Source: Apodospora peruviana
Lineage: Eukaryota > Ascomycota > Sordariomycetes > Sordariales > Lasiosphaeriaceae
Length of the DNA stretch: 64,000 nucleotides
Reading direction: 5' to 3'
NCBI GenBank assembly: GCA_033439685.1
Contig: JAUEDM010000007.1
Coordinates: 2,346,501 to 2,410,500 of the forward strand
A program made the translations under genes and the position numbers. The notes below the pieces were generated by a model. The model ran no database searches. It had not been told where the DNA came from and saw only the letters and a program-made list of their open reading frames with translations. This document shows, piece after piece, positions 33,342 to 42,298 of the stretch; position 1 is the stretch's first letter; every line of letters starts with the position of its first letter.

Positions 33342-34415
33342 ATGAATTGAGCATGAATACCAGGTTGGGAGGTGGATTTAGGATACGACAGCTCGGTTGG
33401 TGTTTTGCGATTGGTTCCGTTCGGGGAAACGAAGATACCCTCTTTAGTAATGAGAATTTGCCTCTTCATTTGCGTCTCTCTGTTACAAGACCCGTAACAT
33501 TCTTAACTATATCGAGTTCATTTATCGTAACACCACGCTCTTAATAGTATTGCAAGCTTTACAATATTACGTTATCCACGGTACTTCATTATTCATTTTG
33601 CTACCTGTTAATAGGCGCGTTCTTTAATTTTCCTTCATATTCGCTACGTTTTAATTTCTTTCAGTTTTAACCTTTTGTGACGGGCTGAGTCCTGGTGCAG
33701 CCTCGGCGGCCCTCGGCCGTAGCGCCGAGCCTACGGAGGCGGAGCGGAGCCCCACCGGCGACCCCGATCCCTAAACGAAGCCATTCCCAGAAATGCCGAT
33801 ACACACACACGGACCACAACACTAAACCACAACGGGGCTCGCGACGGCTCTGGAATCTTCTGTCTCCGTCTGTTCGGAGCAATGCAGTCACTCTCACGGC
33901 ACCTAGTCGGGGGGGTGCGACAGGCTGACAGCTCCTCTATAGACTACTACGCGTGATTTGCAGAGTAAGCAAGTCATTCGCTCCTCTTTTGAGGATGTCT
34001 AGTATAGTGGTAGTGGTCTGTGCCGTGACATTAAGATCTTTTTTACGAAATCGTTACGCTAGGCTATAAACTTATCTAGCATAGCATTACGAAACTCACC
34101 TTCTATACGACTTACAAAGAACTGCAGATATGCCGGCATCTCGGATCCCCTCCTGCCGGAGTTGCAAGGTCCTACTCAGCCAGTCCAGCCAGAGCCAGCC
34201 CAGCTAATACAGTACCCATTAGCGCCACGCCCGCCATCACTGGCGATAAACAAGCCTATATAGGATGGTCATCCTGTCGGCCACAGGCGAGATCCTTTAC
34301 CCGCCGGTCAACCTTGACGATCACGGTACGATCGAGTCACCGGAAAAGGTGGCTGACCACCCGTACCTCCGGGCGAAGAAACACACACGATTACCACAGC
34401 CACTGCATCCAGATC
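33342..34415. other. AT-rich accessory stretch with a GC-rich island
   Basis: The first 300 bp and the part near 33950-34130 are AT-rich. Between them lies a GC-rich island (about 33675-33930) with hairpin potential. Its edges carry the near-identical 13-mers TGTGACGGGCTGA (33676) and TGCGACAGGCTGA (33916), 240 bp apart. A solo LTR or other transposon scar is possible. No gene is supported. Confidence 0.45.
33712..33729. repeat. Perfect hairpin in GC-rich island
   Basis: CTCGGC and GCCGAG form a six-base-pair stem around the loop CGTAGC. It sits within the GC-rich island downstream of the permease gene. A terminator or mobile-element role is possible but unproven. Confidence 0.5.
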
Positions 34416-35318
34416 TCACAGGACGAGCAAAGGTGCGGCTGGCACCGTCCAGAAGTATTCAAGCGTCAAGGTTCTTATCTCCATTTTTATCATCCGCTTC
34501 TCCAGGTCCTGCTTCTGATGGGTAGCCAAGTTCTCGCTCAACCATTGCTTCTGTGTTCCCACCGCCTTACGGAGGGTGTTGTTTTCGCGCTTCTCTTTCT
34601 TAGAAGGGTTATGTCCTCTGTCTCGCCCTTGTCTTTGGCCTTGTTGTCTGTAGCGGTGCCCCCGTCGCTGATCTCCTTATGGGCTCCGACTGCCTTGGGG
34701 AGGTTGCATGTCTCCTGACCATTTTGCTTCAGGCTCTACTTGACATTCGTCGAGTGATATGCTAGTAAACTTTGCCGACAGGTCTGTCACCATAGACTTG
34801 GTGGCATTTGCCGTTAAGCCTTGCGGTAAGTTGGATGCGCGCGGTGCAAGCTGAGCATGGCTTACTTGTCGTCCTAGATGTTGGGACTTTGCCTCCATCT
34901 TTTTCATACGCTTTTTCAAGTCGTCAATCTCGGTTCTGTGCTTATCAAGCGTCAATGGACTTGCAGCTGAACCTTCAAGTAGTTCGGCTGCTCGAACTTG
35001 TTGGATCTGATTCTTTACGTTGTCTACAGTATTCTTAACTCGGATCGACATCTTTGGAAACTGGCATGTCAGCTCCAACTCGACTGACTTGACCTGGGTT
35101 TCGCTTTTGATCATGGCTTGCTGCGTTCGCCTCGAGGTCGGCCTCGATAGACTTGGCGGCATATAGTTTGGCCAACTCACCGTTTTGGCCGACAGAAACG
35201 TCCATGGACTTGGATCGTGGTCAATAAAATGGTTTGGCATGCGACCATCAAAGACCTGAAGAATATGAAACCTGCGGCGTTGAACCAATATCGGCAGATG
35301 ATTTCGCTGCTGATCCAA
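34416..35318 (-). pseudogene. Decayed coiled-coil protein gene
   Basis: The upper part (35318-34677) reads as a helical, charged protein with segments VELELTCQFPKMSIRVKNTV, LTLDKHRTEIDDLKKRMKKM and HLGRQVSHAQLA. Below its stop, another minus-strand frame continues with similar composition (KEKRENNTLRKAVGTQKQWL, HQKQDLEKRMIKME) and stops at 34416. The coil is therefore split by a frame change, and no ATG or promoter is obvious at the upper end. I recognise no family. Context is AT-rich and otherwise gene-free, so a degraded accessory gene is the simplest reading. A missed intron is an alternative. Confidence 0.4.
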
Positions 35319-36214
35319 TCATCGTGGCCGGAGTGGTTCCAGGCGGCCGTCGGCACAGTCATCAGGGCCAGACTCCGACTTGGACGACATGTTTGCCGAC
35401 AGGTCTCGTGGTGACGGCTGCCGTTGTAGAATTAAGGGCGGCAGACAGCTGACGGTGGCTTTCGGACATTATGATTAGGGTATGTCTTTTTAACGCTGCC
35501 CAAGTTTGTTGCGAACATCCCTAAGGCCTCGTCTTGACGGTCATATCTCGAATAGTAATGCTTTTTATTCGTGCCTTAATGTTCATTATACTTTATCCAT
35601 TGCCCTTGACTCCACCACGTCTGCCGTACTAGTTACTACCGGACCGTAGCCAGGAAAGCTGGATAGCGCTGGCGGATACGCCAGGTTGGGAGAAATACTT
35701 CCGATACCTTGATGTACTCCAGCGTGGTATCATGAGACATTGGTAGAGGGGTCAGCGGCTTTGGGAACAGGCGACAATATTTTGGCTTGACTTCGCCAAC
35801 ATCCTGACCAGGCTAGTGCAACCAATCCTCAACCAGCGACATGGCCTTGCTATATCTGAAAGGAACTCATGCCTTCCGCAATCGTATGGTCCACAATCCC
35901 GTGTCGATATCGGCCATGCGTGCGACTTTTAGGTCCTCTTCAGTCTTGACCTCGAGACTGGTTGGTATGATTGACGTTTGTTAGAGGAAGTGGTGTTAAG
36001 AAGTATAGTGCAAAACGGACGGTGATATTAATAAGATCAAGGAATGCATTACGCAGTTCTCTCCACATCGCTTTACACATCTATCGCCTCTATATATCAG
36101 CTATACTGATGCAGGAAATCCGTGGTAGTAGCTAGTAAGTCTGGATCGTACCGGCTTATCTAGTTGAATTCCAAGGTCTAGAGGCAACTCTAGTACCTTA
36201 CTTCTTTTGCGATG
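35319..36214. other. AT-rich stretch, no supported gene
   Basis: Frames are short on both strands. Some minus-strand phrases near 35650-35760 (for example LEYIKVSEVFLPTWRIRQRY) look protein-like but are broken by stops, which suits a decayed coding region. Confidence 0.45.
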
Positions 36215-36793
36215 TCAAATGGTAGCTGCGACGCTCGCAGCTGGGCTCCATTCAACCTCAGGATCGGTAGATCGCAGGTCAGGGTAACCTGACTGGCGTC
36301 GACTAGGTAGGACACTAGTAGCACCGGGTTGGCGTTGCTTAGAAGCGTCGTCCTCTGGAAATTCTCCGGGCATGCGGTCGTCGTTGAATCCTTGGAGCTT
36401 GTTCAGGAGCCTCTGCATATCGGCATCTTCCTGACGTCGCTTGGCGTCTCGCATCTGCTGAAGATGCATAAGCTTGACCTTCTCAAGGTTGATAGCATTG
36501 GCTTCCTGTGATGTAGGTTGTCGACGCTGCTGGGTGTCGGGAGCACGCTCAGGGTCAGGAGCACGCTCTCGATCAGAATACTCGGGGGAAGCTCGATAGA
36601 CCTTCGTGATATCAGGATCATTCGGGTCGTCGGTGTATCGAATACTGGATGTTTTTGCTGCAGGAGCGGTATTGCCCGTGACTGGCGCGTCGCGCTCGAC
36701 ACTTGTCGAGGTCTCGAACTCTGAATCATCATGCTCAGATTTAGGGTCGCCTTCCTGGCGGCGGGAACTTCCCTTGCCGTTGTCTCGCGCCAT
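36215..36793 (-). CDS. Hydrophilic, disordered hypothetical protein, 192 aa
   Basis: A single-exon frame without recognised domain. It is very polar: the first third is rich in Asp, Ser, Glu and Lys (MARDNGKGSSRRQEGDPKSE), the middle has a near-repeat ERAPDPERAPDTQQRRQP, and a helical segment follows (INLEKVKLMHLQQMRDAKRR then QEDADMQRLLNKLQGF), which could form a short coiled coil. No signal peptide or membrane helix. The start codon is followed by GCGCGAGAC in good context, and the 5' region carries an array of short imperfect repeats. It sits in an AT-rich region with decayed neighbours, so it may be an accessory or mobile-element gene such as a gag-like protein, but there is no zinc knuckle to support that. 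Confidence 0.5.
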   Translation of the reverse strand: MARDNGKGSSRRQEGDPKSEHDDSEFETSTSVERDAPVTGNTAPAAKTSSIRYTDDPNDPDITKVYRASPEYSDRERAPDPERAPDTQQRRQPTSQEANAINLEKVKLMHLQQMRDAKRRQEDADMQRLLNKLQGFNDDRMPGEFPEDDASKQRQPGATSVLPSRRQSGYPDLRSTDPEVEWSPAASVAATI

Positions 36794-36920
36794 GATATTC
36801 TATCTTCGTCAAGGCAAGCTTGAAGATAATGAAAAACGGATGTGAAAACTCGGACTACTGGTTCCGTGACAAAGACTTTCGCAGTGGGGGTAACTCGTGT
36901 CTCGAGTGCCACAAGGTTCG

Positions 36921-37179
36921 CGTCTCGAACAGGCGATTCGCGTTCTTGCACCAACGGATCGGAGTGTGTAAGAGAGTGACAACGAGCAAGCTTCACGAAC
37001 AAGCGTCGGCTTCTCGGCGGAGTTTCCCGAACAAGCGGTAGGCTCCTCATCAAACAATTGAACGGTTCCGAACAAGCGGGCGCAATCACTGAATGACGAT
37101 GGTGGATGACGAAGATGTTCCCGAACAGGCGGTAGATCTTCTCAGGAATCACGGTCGCTTTCCCCGACAAGCGGTTGAG
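36921..37179. repeat. Array of six degenerate ~18-bp repeats (consensus TTCCCGAACAAGCGGTAG)
   Basis: Copies begin near 36923 (CTCGAACAGGCG), 36992 (TTCACGAACAAGCG), 37023 (TTTCCCGAACAAGCGGTAG), 37064 (GGTTCCGAACAAGCGGG), 37117 (GTTCCCGAACAGGCGGTAG) and 37158 (CTTTCCCCGACAAGCGGTT). All are in the same orientation, separated by roughly 32-70 bp. A weaker copy may lie near 36861. The spacings are not multiples of three, so the repetition is not explained by a repeated peptide. The array lies within about 400 bp upstream of the hydrophilic orphan gene. Confidence 0.7.
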
Positions 37180-38272
37180 CGGCGCGACTGATGATAGTCT
37201 GGTACTTACTGTAAATACCGAATGCGACGACTCAAGGCGGAGCAGTCGCAGCTACCATTTGATGGCGTATTTCCCAGTACAACGAATATAGCTATTAATG
37301 CAGTATGGTTGTGGTAGGAAAAGGATGATGATTCAGAAAGGAAATGCAGAGCTTACACTTCCTCAAGAAGTGCATGCCCCACTCTAAGGCTTATCTAATA
37401 TCTTATCTAATCTATTAGCTCTTGGCCCGTGCGCCTGACATGCCTTTGCTGATTGGCCTACTGTGGAGCCAGCCACCCAGCAAGCCAGCCTTTCCTGCAT
37501 CAAGAACGCTTAGTTCGAATATCCGACGGAATATATATATGGACCTCACTTCTGTTTTATATTTAGTCGGTTTTGTTTTCGACGTTGAATTGAATAACAA
37601 CTTGAACTGAATAACTAGGTAAGGTACTTAAACCAGATAAAGGTTCCGTTAAGTTGCAAGTAAGTAGGAAAAGTTGTGGAAATTCTAAGGCTCTGTCGGT
37701 TATTTTTGTAAGGGTTTAAATTCACTAGAGCCCTCCATAATCAAGTCCTGGCTGGACTTTATTCACAAACAGCGAGGCGCGCGGGGGCCCGGGGGGGGGG
37801 GGGGGGGGGGGGAGGGGAGCTAAGTCTCGTAGACAATTTTAGTGTTACTGGCTTCTGAGGTTGTTGGTGGAATGAAGATGAAAATGGCTGTAATGACAAC
37901 TAACGGAATTCGCCAACACATCTCAGAGTTCTGCGCCTCTCTGAGCATCATCCAAATTGTAAGTGCGAGCCTAGGTGACAGCCCAAACGTCCGGAGCGTG
38001 ACGCAGGCAGCTGTCAATAAGGTTGAACAAATCGTCACAGGCGACTTGCCCAAACATAAACTTCAGCGTGCAGTGAGCCATGCGTAACCCGAGGACGACG
38101 TTGTGCGTCTAGGAAAGAAGGGCCGAAATCATTGACACCAGACATATTTAATAGTTCCAAGAGAACTTTCCATGCTTTCTAAACCTTCGTCTCTTCCTTC
38201 AACTTGGATCTTCACCTACAAACACCACCGACTTAACTTACCCAAAACCCGACATCACTACCTCACCACACG
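37180..38272. other. AT-rich gene-free stretch with poly-G tract
   Basis: No gene is supported. The sequence is AT-rich on the left and contains a 22-G run. A short plus-strand frame at 37842-38087 lacks recognisable features. The right end is the promoter/leader of the following small gene. Confidence 0.5.
37791..37812. repeat. Poly-G homopolymer (22 G)
   Basis: Twenty-two consecutive G residues, preceded by GGGGGCCC and followed by AGGGGAG. Strong G-quadruplex potential. Confidence 0.9.
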
Positions 38273-38860
38273 ATGGCAGGACAATCAACCTCGAGTATCC
38301 CCATTATAAAAACACCGGACCTGAAGCTAACGGAGAGCGAAATCGAGATCCTCGTTAACTATAGTCCTCCGTCTGCCAAGCTGGACTCAAACACCCGCAA
38401 GGCCTTGAGGGAATGTCTAGCTTCAAAGGTCCCGCTTGATTTCTTCCAAGTCTCAGATGAGCCGCTATCGTTACTACTCGACAAGAAGCACGAAGTCCTG
38501 GACAGAGAGTACAAAATTCTCTGCAAATGGGTCACGCGTCTAGCGGAGATGAGGATCGACATCATGACAGTGAAGGCCAGGGTGGCCGAGATCCGGCTGG
38601 GGGTTTATGAGGCGGCTATGAACCGGAGGTTATCCCGGAACCAATATGTACGTCTGGATCGTATTATTCAACAGTATACCCAGGAGCTAGACCGACTCGA
38701 GCCCAGTTTGCTGCTGGGTACGGACCCGATTTTCTCGACCTACCGAGGACTGCTCATGGAACCCGACGATCAGACCATGAAGGATCACCAGCAACGCATG
38801 CGGAACTATCGCGCTGCATACAACCGGCTCGAGACCGAGTATGCTCGTGCCACTAGCTAG
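38273..38860 (+). CDS. Hypothetical helical protein, 195 aa
   Basis: Single-exon gene with start context CACGATGGCAG and a C/T- and A-rich leader, so probably real. No family recognised. It is soluble and mainly helical, with LKLTESEIEILVNYSPPSAK near the N-terminus, a region with coiled-coil character around residues 60-115 (LLLDKKHEVLDREYKILCKW, EMRIDIMTVKARVAEIRLG), then LSRNQYVRLDRIIQQYTQEL, and a polar C-terminal helix. There are no membrane helices. It precedes a truncated phosphatase-like gene, but nothing shows that the two are linked. Confidence 0.6.
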   Translation: MAGQSTSSIPIIKTPDLKLTESEIEILVNYSPPSAKLDSNTRKALRECLASKVPLDFFQVSDEPLSLLLDKKHEVLDREYKILCKWVTRLAEMRIDIMTVKARVAEIRLGVYEAAMNRRLSRNQYVRLDRIIQQYTQELDRLEPSLLLGTDPIFSTYRGLLMEPDDQTMKDHQQRMRNYRAAYNRLETEYARATS

Positions 38861-39109
38861 GTAATCAGCAGCCCATCATTCCAGTACAGCAGCCCACGAA
38901 TCGGATTATTCATGCAGGAGGACCCAAGCATTAATTCGAATCCACTAGACTTTGTTAGTCGTCGTCCGTTCCCTTGACTGGTTATATCCCACACTGATGT
39001 TGTTGCCGAACGCTGCCTAGACATTATGGGACCTTGGTTTGCTGAACCGTTCGTACGTGACGGACGAAACATTCTGTGGTGAAAGTCGCAGGCCACCTCC
39101 CATACAAGA

Positions 39110-39833
39110 ATGATCCGCTTTCTGAACCCAAAAAGACGCAATGGGAACGGGACCACCTCATGGCAGGATGCGGAGTTGACGCCAAAAGGCGAGGCCCAGG
39201 TCTCGGCTCTCAATACCTTCTGGAAAAATTCTCTAAGGACCTCTAAAATCCCAATACCGCAGCGCTTCTACGTCGGTCCGATGGCGCGGGGCTTGAGCAC
39301 GGCCAACACGACGCGGTCGGATCTGCCCATCACCTTCTCGCCGATCGTCAAGGAGGTAAGAAGCCTGCCGGTCTAAACAACCCATATTCCAGCTGTTCAG
39401 TCATCTAACCGTCAGCCAGCTCCTTCGCGAGCCCATAAACGTCTGCACCTGCGCCTGGCGGCACCCCAAGAGCTGGATACAGTCACGCTACCCAGCCTAC
39501 GCTTTTGAGCCAGGGTTCACCGAAGAAGACGAGCTCTGGAAACGAGATTTCGTCATCGAGGACACGGCAGGTCTGCTGGCGCTGACCAAGACCTTGCTGG
39601 ATGACGTTTTCGCTACCGACAAGGGCACCTTCATCTCGTTCACCACCCACGGCGTCGTGATACAGCCCATTCTCCAGCTCATCGGGCATCCGAACCCGTC
39701 TTACAACCCAAGACCGGGCGAGGTGATTCCTGTTTTGGTTAAAGCAAAGAGAAATGAAGTTGTTGAGAGTGCAACGGCTGCGAATCCGCCTACTCCGGCC
39801 AAAACTTGCTCGCTGCCTGGTGGCACACCTTGA
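39110..39833 (+). pseudogene. Truncated histidine phosphatase (phosphoglycerate mutase-like) gene
   Basis: Two exons (39110-39355 and 39420-39833) encode the later part of a fungal histidine-phosphatase protein: NGTTSWQDAELTPKGEAQVS, QRFYVGPMARGLSTANTT, then, after the intron, LLREPINVCTCAWRHPKSWI, GFTEEDELWK and FISFTTHGVVIQPILQLIGH. The N-terminal exon with the catalytic RHG motif is not recognisable upstream; the best remnant is VRDGRN with His lost, in a frame closed by a stop. The Ser-Pro-Leu/Met-x-Arg site reads GPMARG, and the second histidine motif reads THGVV instead of the usual SHSGE/SHGG. I therefore consider it a decayed or inactive copy, though a missed distant 5' exon cannot be excluded. 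Confidence 0.6.
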
Positions 39834-40276
39834 ACTGGGAAGGTTATGTGAGATGGGAGCATTTATTCACTGCATCTGATGAGCGGAGGAGGCCACATCA
39901 GAAGAGGAAGCCACTATCATTAAAAAACTGAGTAGAAGCAATACTACACCACAGGTGACTGTATTGTTGTTGGTCTATAATTAACGTATGGTGGATGGGT
40001 TCTGCTATCAGCATATCAAGACCGATAGATTAATGGCCGATAGCGATGAAAATAATGTTCCTTTCACTATGAATAGTAATTTGAGTTCGAGGCACGGACG
40101 GAAGATGTCACCCTCCTCTCCCCTGTTCCCGACCAATTCGTGGTAACAGTTCAATACCAAACCCCAGCCCATTAACATGGTCTCCTCCTCTCCATCGCAT
40201 TATTTCTCCCATTCAATTTCAATTTCCTAACCCCATCTATCTCACAACAACATCAACATCATCACCACCGCCAGCC
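39834..40276. other. Intergenic region, no supported gene
   Basis: AT-rich sequence with a C/T- and A-rich stretch near 40150-40250. Nothing else is seen. Confidence 0.55.
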
Positions 40277-40711
40277 CTACTGGCTGAAGCCTCCAGCAAA
40301 TGCTGCCAGAACTAGAGCTCTGGCTGCCAGTTGGCACACTCCCCTGGTCGCTGGCGTCACTGCTGCAGATTTTCTTGTCCTCGGCGAACGTCTGCACCTC
40401 TTGTGGCAAGAACAGTCGTCGCAGGTACAGAAGGCTGCGACTTGGCCGGTCAGGATGCCGGCGACCATGCACGCGGAGTTGGTGGCCAGCGCGATGCAAG
40501 ACTCGGCAGCGCAGGTACCGTCGCGTGTTTCGAAGTCGTTCTCGGCATGGTCAACTCTGCTCTTAACTTGCTGGTGACGAGAGGATTTGTTTGGGAACAC
40601 CCCGGAGTTCACTGTGGTCCTTGTTTGCGTGAATGGCTCAGAGGAAGGAGTGATGACGAGACTGAACGCGGTGGATAAGGCGAGGAGGAGGGAGAAAGGT
40701 ATAGATAAAGC
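40277..40711 (-). pseudogene. Possible small cysteine-rich secreted protein gene lacking a clear start
   Basis: The minus-strand frame begins with a signal-peptide-like stretch (ALSIPFSLLLALSTAFSLVI) but has no in-frame ATG. A TAG immediately precedes it, which could instead be a splice acceptor (CTAG) behind a tiny first exon. The mature part holds a cysteine cluster: GTCAAESCIALATNSACMVA, then FCTCDDCSCHKRC, and a late cysteine in GVCQLAARAL before a hydrophobic tail that could be a GPI signal. No family is recognised. Either the gene has an unseen short first exon or it has lost its start. Confidence 0.4.
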
Positions 40712-41707
40712 CTAGTGGAGACGTCGACATCATCGTCGGTGCGTGAGCAAGTGGTAAGTAAGACGCTTGGTGTTAATCGCGCGCTGACAGGGCTGGAATT
40801 AGAAATATCTGGGTAAGGTTGGAAGCCGGGGCAGACCGACGGATTTGATGATAATTACGGAAACATGACATGAAACATATCAGGCACATTAGGCCCAGAC
40901 AAGAGTTTATCAAGAAAACTCCATTGTGTCTCCTAATTCTGCACTTTCGTCAAGTCTGCCTGAACTGGACACCGCGGTGGGGCTGCACCTCCGTGGCTCG
41001 ACCTCGTTCGTTCGGTCTCGCCACCACAGAATTCCAGCCGCACAAAACTGTTCATATCTGGTGTACAGACCGGGCGAGTTCAGTAGAGCCTTGCAGAACA
41101 TCAATTTTGGAGTCAGCCTGGGCTTGGCAACCAGTATGTGGCCCCCAGCCGACACGGATACAGAGCAAGATGAACCAAGACAGAGATCGTTCGTGGAGGT
41201 CCTCGAAGACTAAATCTGAACACCGACGAGGTGACGGTGAACACATTACGCAAGATAAAACGACATAACACATGGCCTCGACATCGAAATATCCAGGAGG
41301 GCAATACTCTGCTAAAAGCAAGTACAGAGCGGACAAGTCTCGCGAGAGGCGAACCTCAAAACTCAACGCAGTAAAGACACAGATGGCTACCTCACGAGCA
41401 GTCGAACAGCTCCACCCTACACGACATACTTACTCCCTGCGCAACTATCCAACAGCATCTGTCTCGACAACCATCCAACACCCCACAAACCTCCCCAGCG
41501 CTGCTTCGTCCCGCAGCATCTCCAGCAAGTTGACACCACGGATCTCGTCCTCCACACACTCCAAGTCACAAAAGCGCTCATTCAAGCGGTCCATCATATC
41601 AAGCCAAACGTCAGCCCTAATACCATTAGCTTTCCGCTCTCTTATCTCTCTCGAAAGCCAAAGGGAACTCACCACGGCGGCCTGAAGGTCCTCCCCTGAA
41701 CTGCCCG
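40712..41707. other. Intergenic region, no supported gene
   Basis: Frames on both strands overlap heavily and show no features. A Ser/Thr-rich plus-strand frame at 41272-41685 lies next to the hydrophilic minus-strand gene and I do not accept it as coding. Confidence 0.5.
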
Positions 41708-42298
41708 CTAATCCAAGTCACCATCTCCCCGGCGTGGAGACGCAGATCGTCCACGAGCTCGACGAGATCGACGAGAATTCTCGTGGTGCATGCGGCGAGG
41801 AGGGGCACCCGGGACGATCTGATAGTGAATGTCGGGGATGTGTCGCCGAACCGGGACCTCATGTTCGTCCCCATCATCATCGTGGCGACTAGCCTCGGAG
41901 GGTTGATGATAGCGCGATCGGCGACTTGCTCCTGAGCCGATGAACAGGACCGGACGGTCTTCGTCATAGACGCGAACTGTGATTTCAGGATGGTCTCGAA
42001 CGGAAGCATTCGGGTAGCCGACTCTTGCGCTAGCGTTGGGAAGGCGGCGTGGGAGATACAGGACCGGGTGGTTTCCCTCCCAAGGGACACACTCGATGTT
42101 TTCCCAGCGAGCAGTTTGGTAACGCCGGCGATCATCACGGTCGTAATACTCGTCGTGCTCAATGAGGTGATAACGGGAGTGCCGTGTGGAATCACTGGTC
42201 CGGCGTGAGTGACGGTCCGGACGGTCGGAAGCGGACCAATAGGTTCCGGTGGATGGATCGACGTAGACTGTCTGAACGAAAGGGTCCAGACGGGTCAT
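41708..42298 (-). CDS. Hypothetical Arg/Asp/Tyr-rich protein, 196 aa
   Basis: Unknown function. I place the start at the internal ATG at 42298, giving MTRLDPFVQTVYVDPSTGTY with a good -3 context; an in-frame ATG 141 nt upstream would add an Asn/Thr/Gln-rich stretch that looks like leader. The protein is highly charged, with many Arg-Ser-His clusters (RPDRHSRRTSDSTRHSRYH), an acidic-basic patch DEYYDRDDRRRYQ, and a central more ordered part (ENIECVPWEGNHPVLYL, ITVRVYDEDRPVLFIG). The C-terminus is RS-like (RRSRRARGRSASPRR). It resembles nuclear or RNA-associated disordered proteins, but that is only composition. Confidence 0.5.
   Translation of the reverse strand: MTRLDPFVQTVYVDPSTGTYWSASDRPDRHSRRTSDSTRHSRYHLIEHDEYYDRDDRRRYQTARWENIECVPWEGNHPVLYLPRRLPNASARVGYPNASVRDHPEITVRVYDEDRPVLFIGSGASRRSRYHQPSEASRHDDDGDEHEVPVRRHIPDIHYQIVPGAPPRRMHHENSRRSRRARGRSASPRRGDGDLD

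Noticed and set aside
36403..37170. 255-codon minus-strand frame covering the repeat array and the orphan gene
   Set aside because: It runs out of frame over the better supported 192-residue protein. Repeated PLVRE-like residues come from the DNA repeats, which do not keep frame.
41272..41685. Plus-strand Ser/Thr-rich 137-codon frame
   Set aside because: Composition is low-complexity without motif and it lies against the end of the minus-strand gene; it looks like chance.
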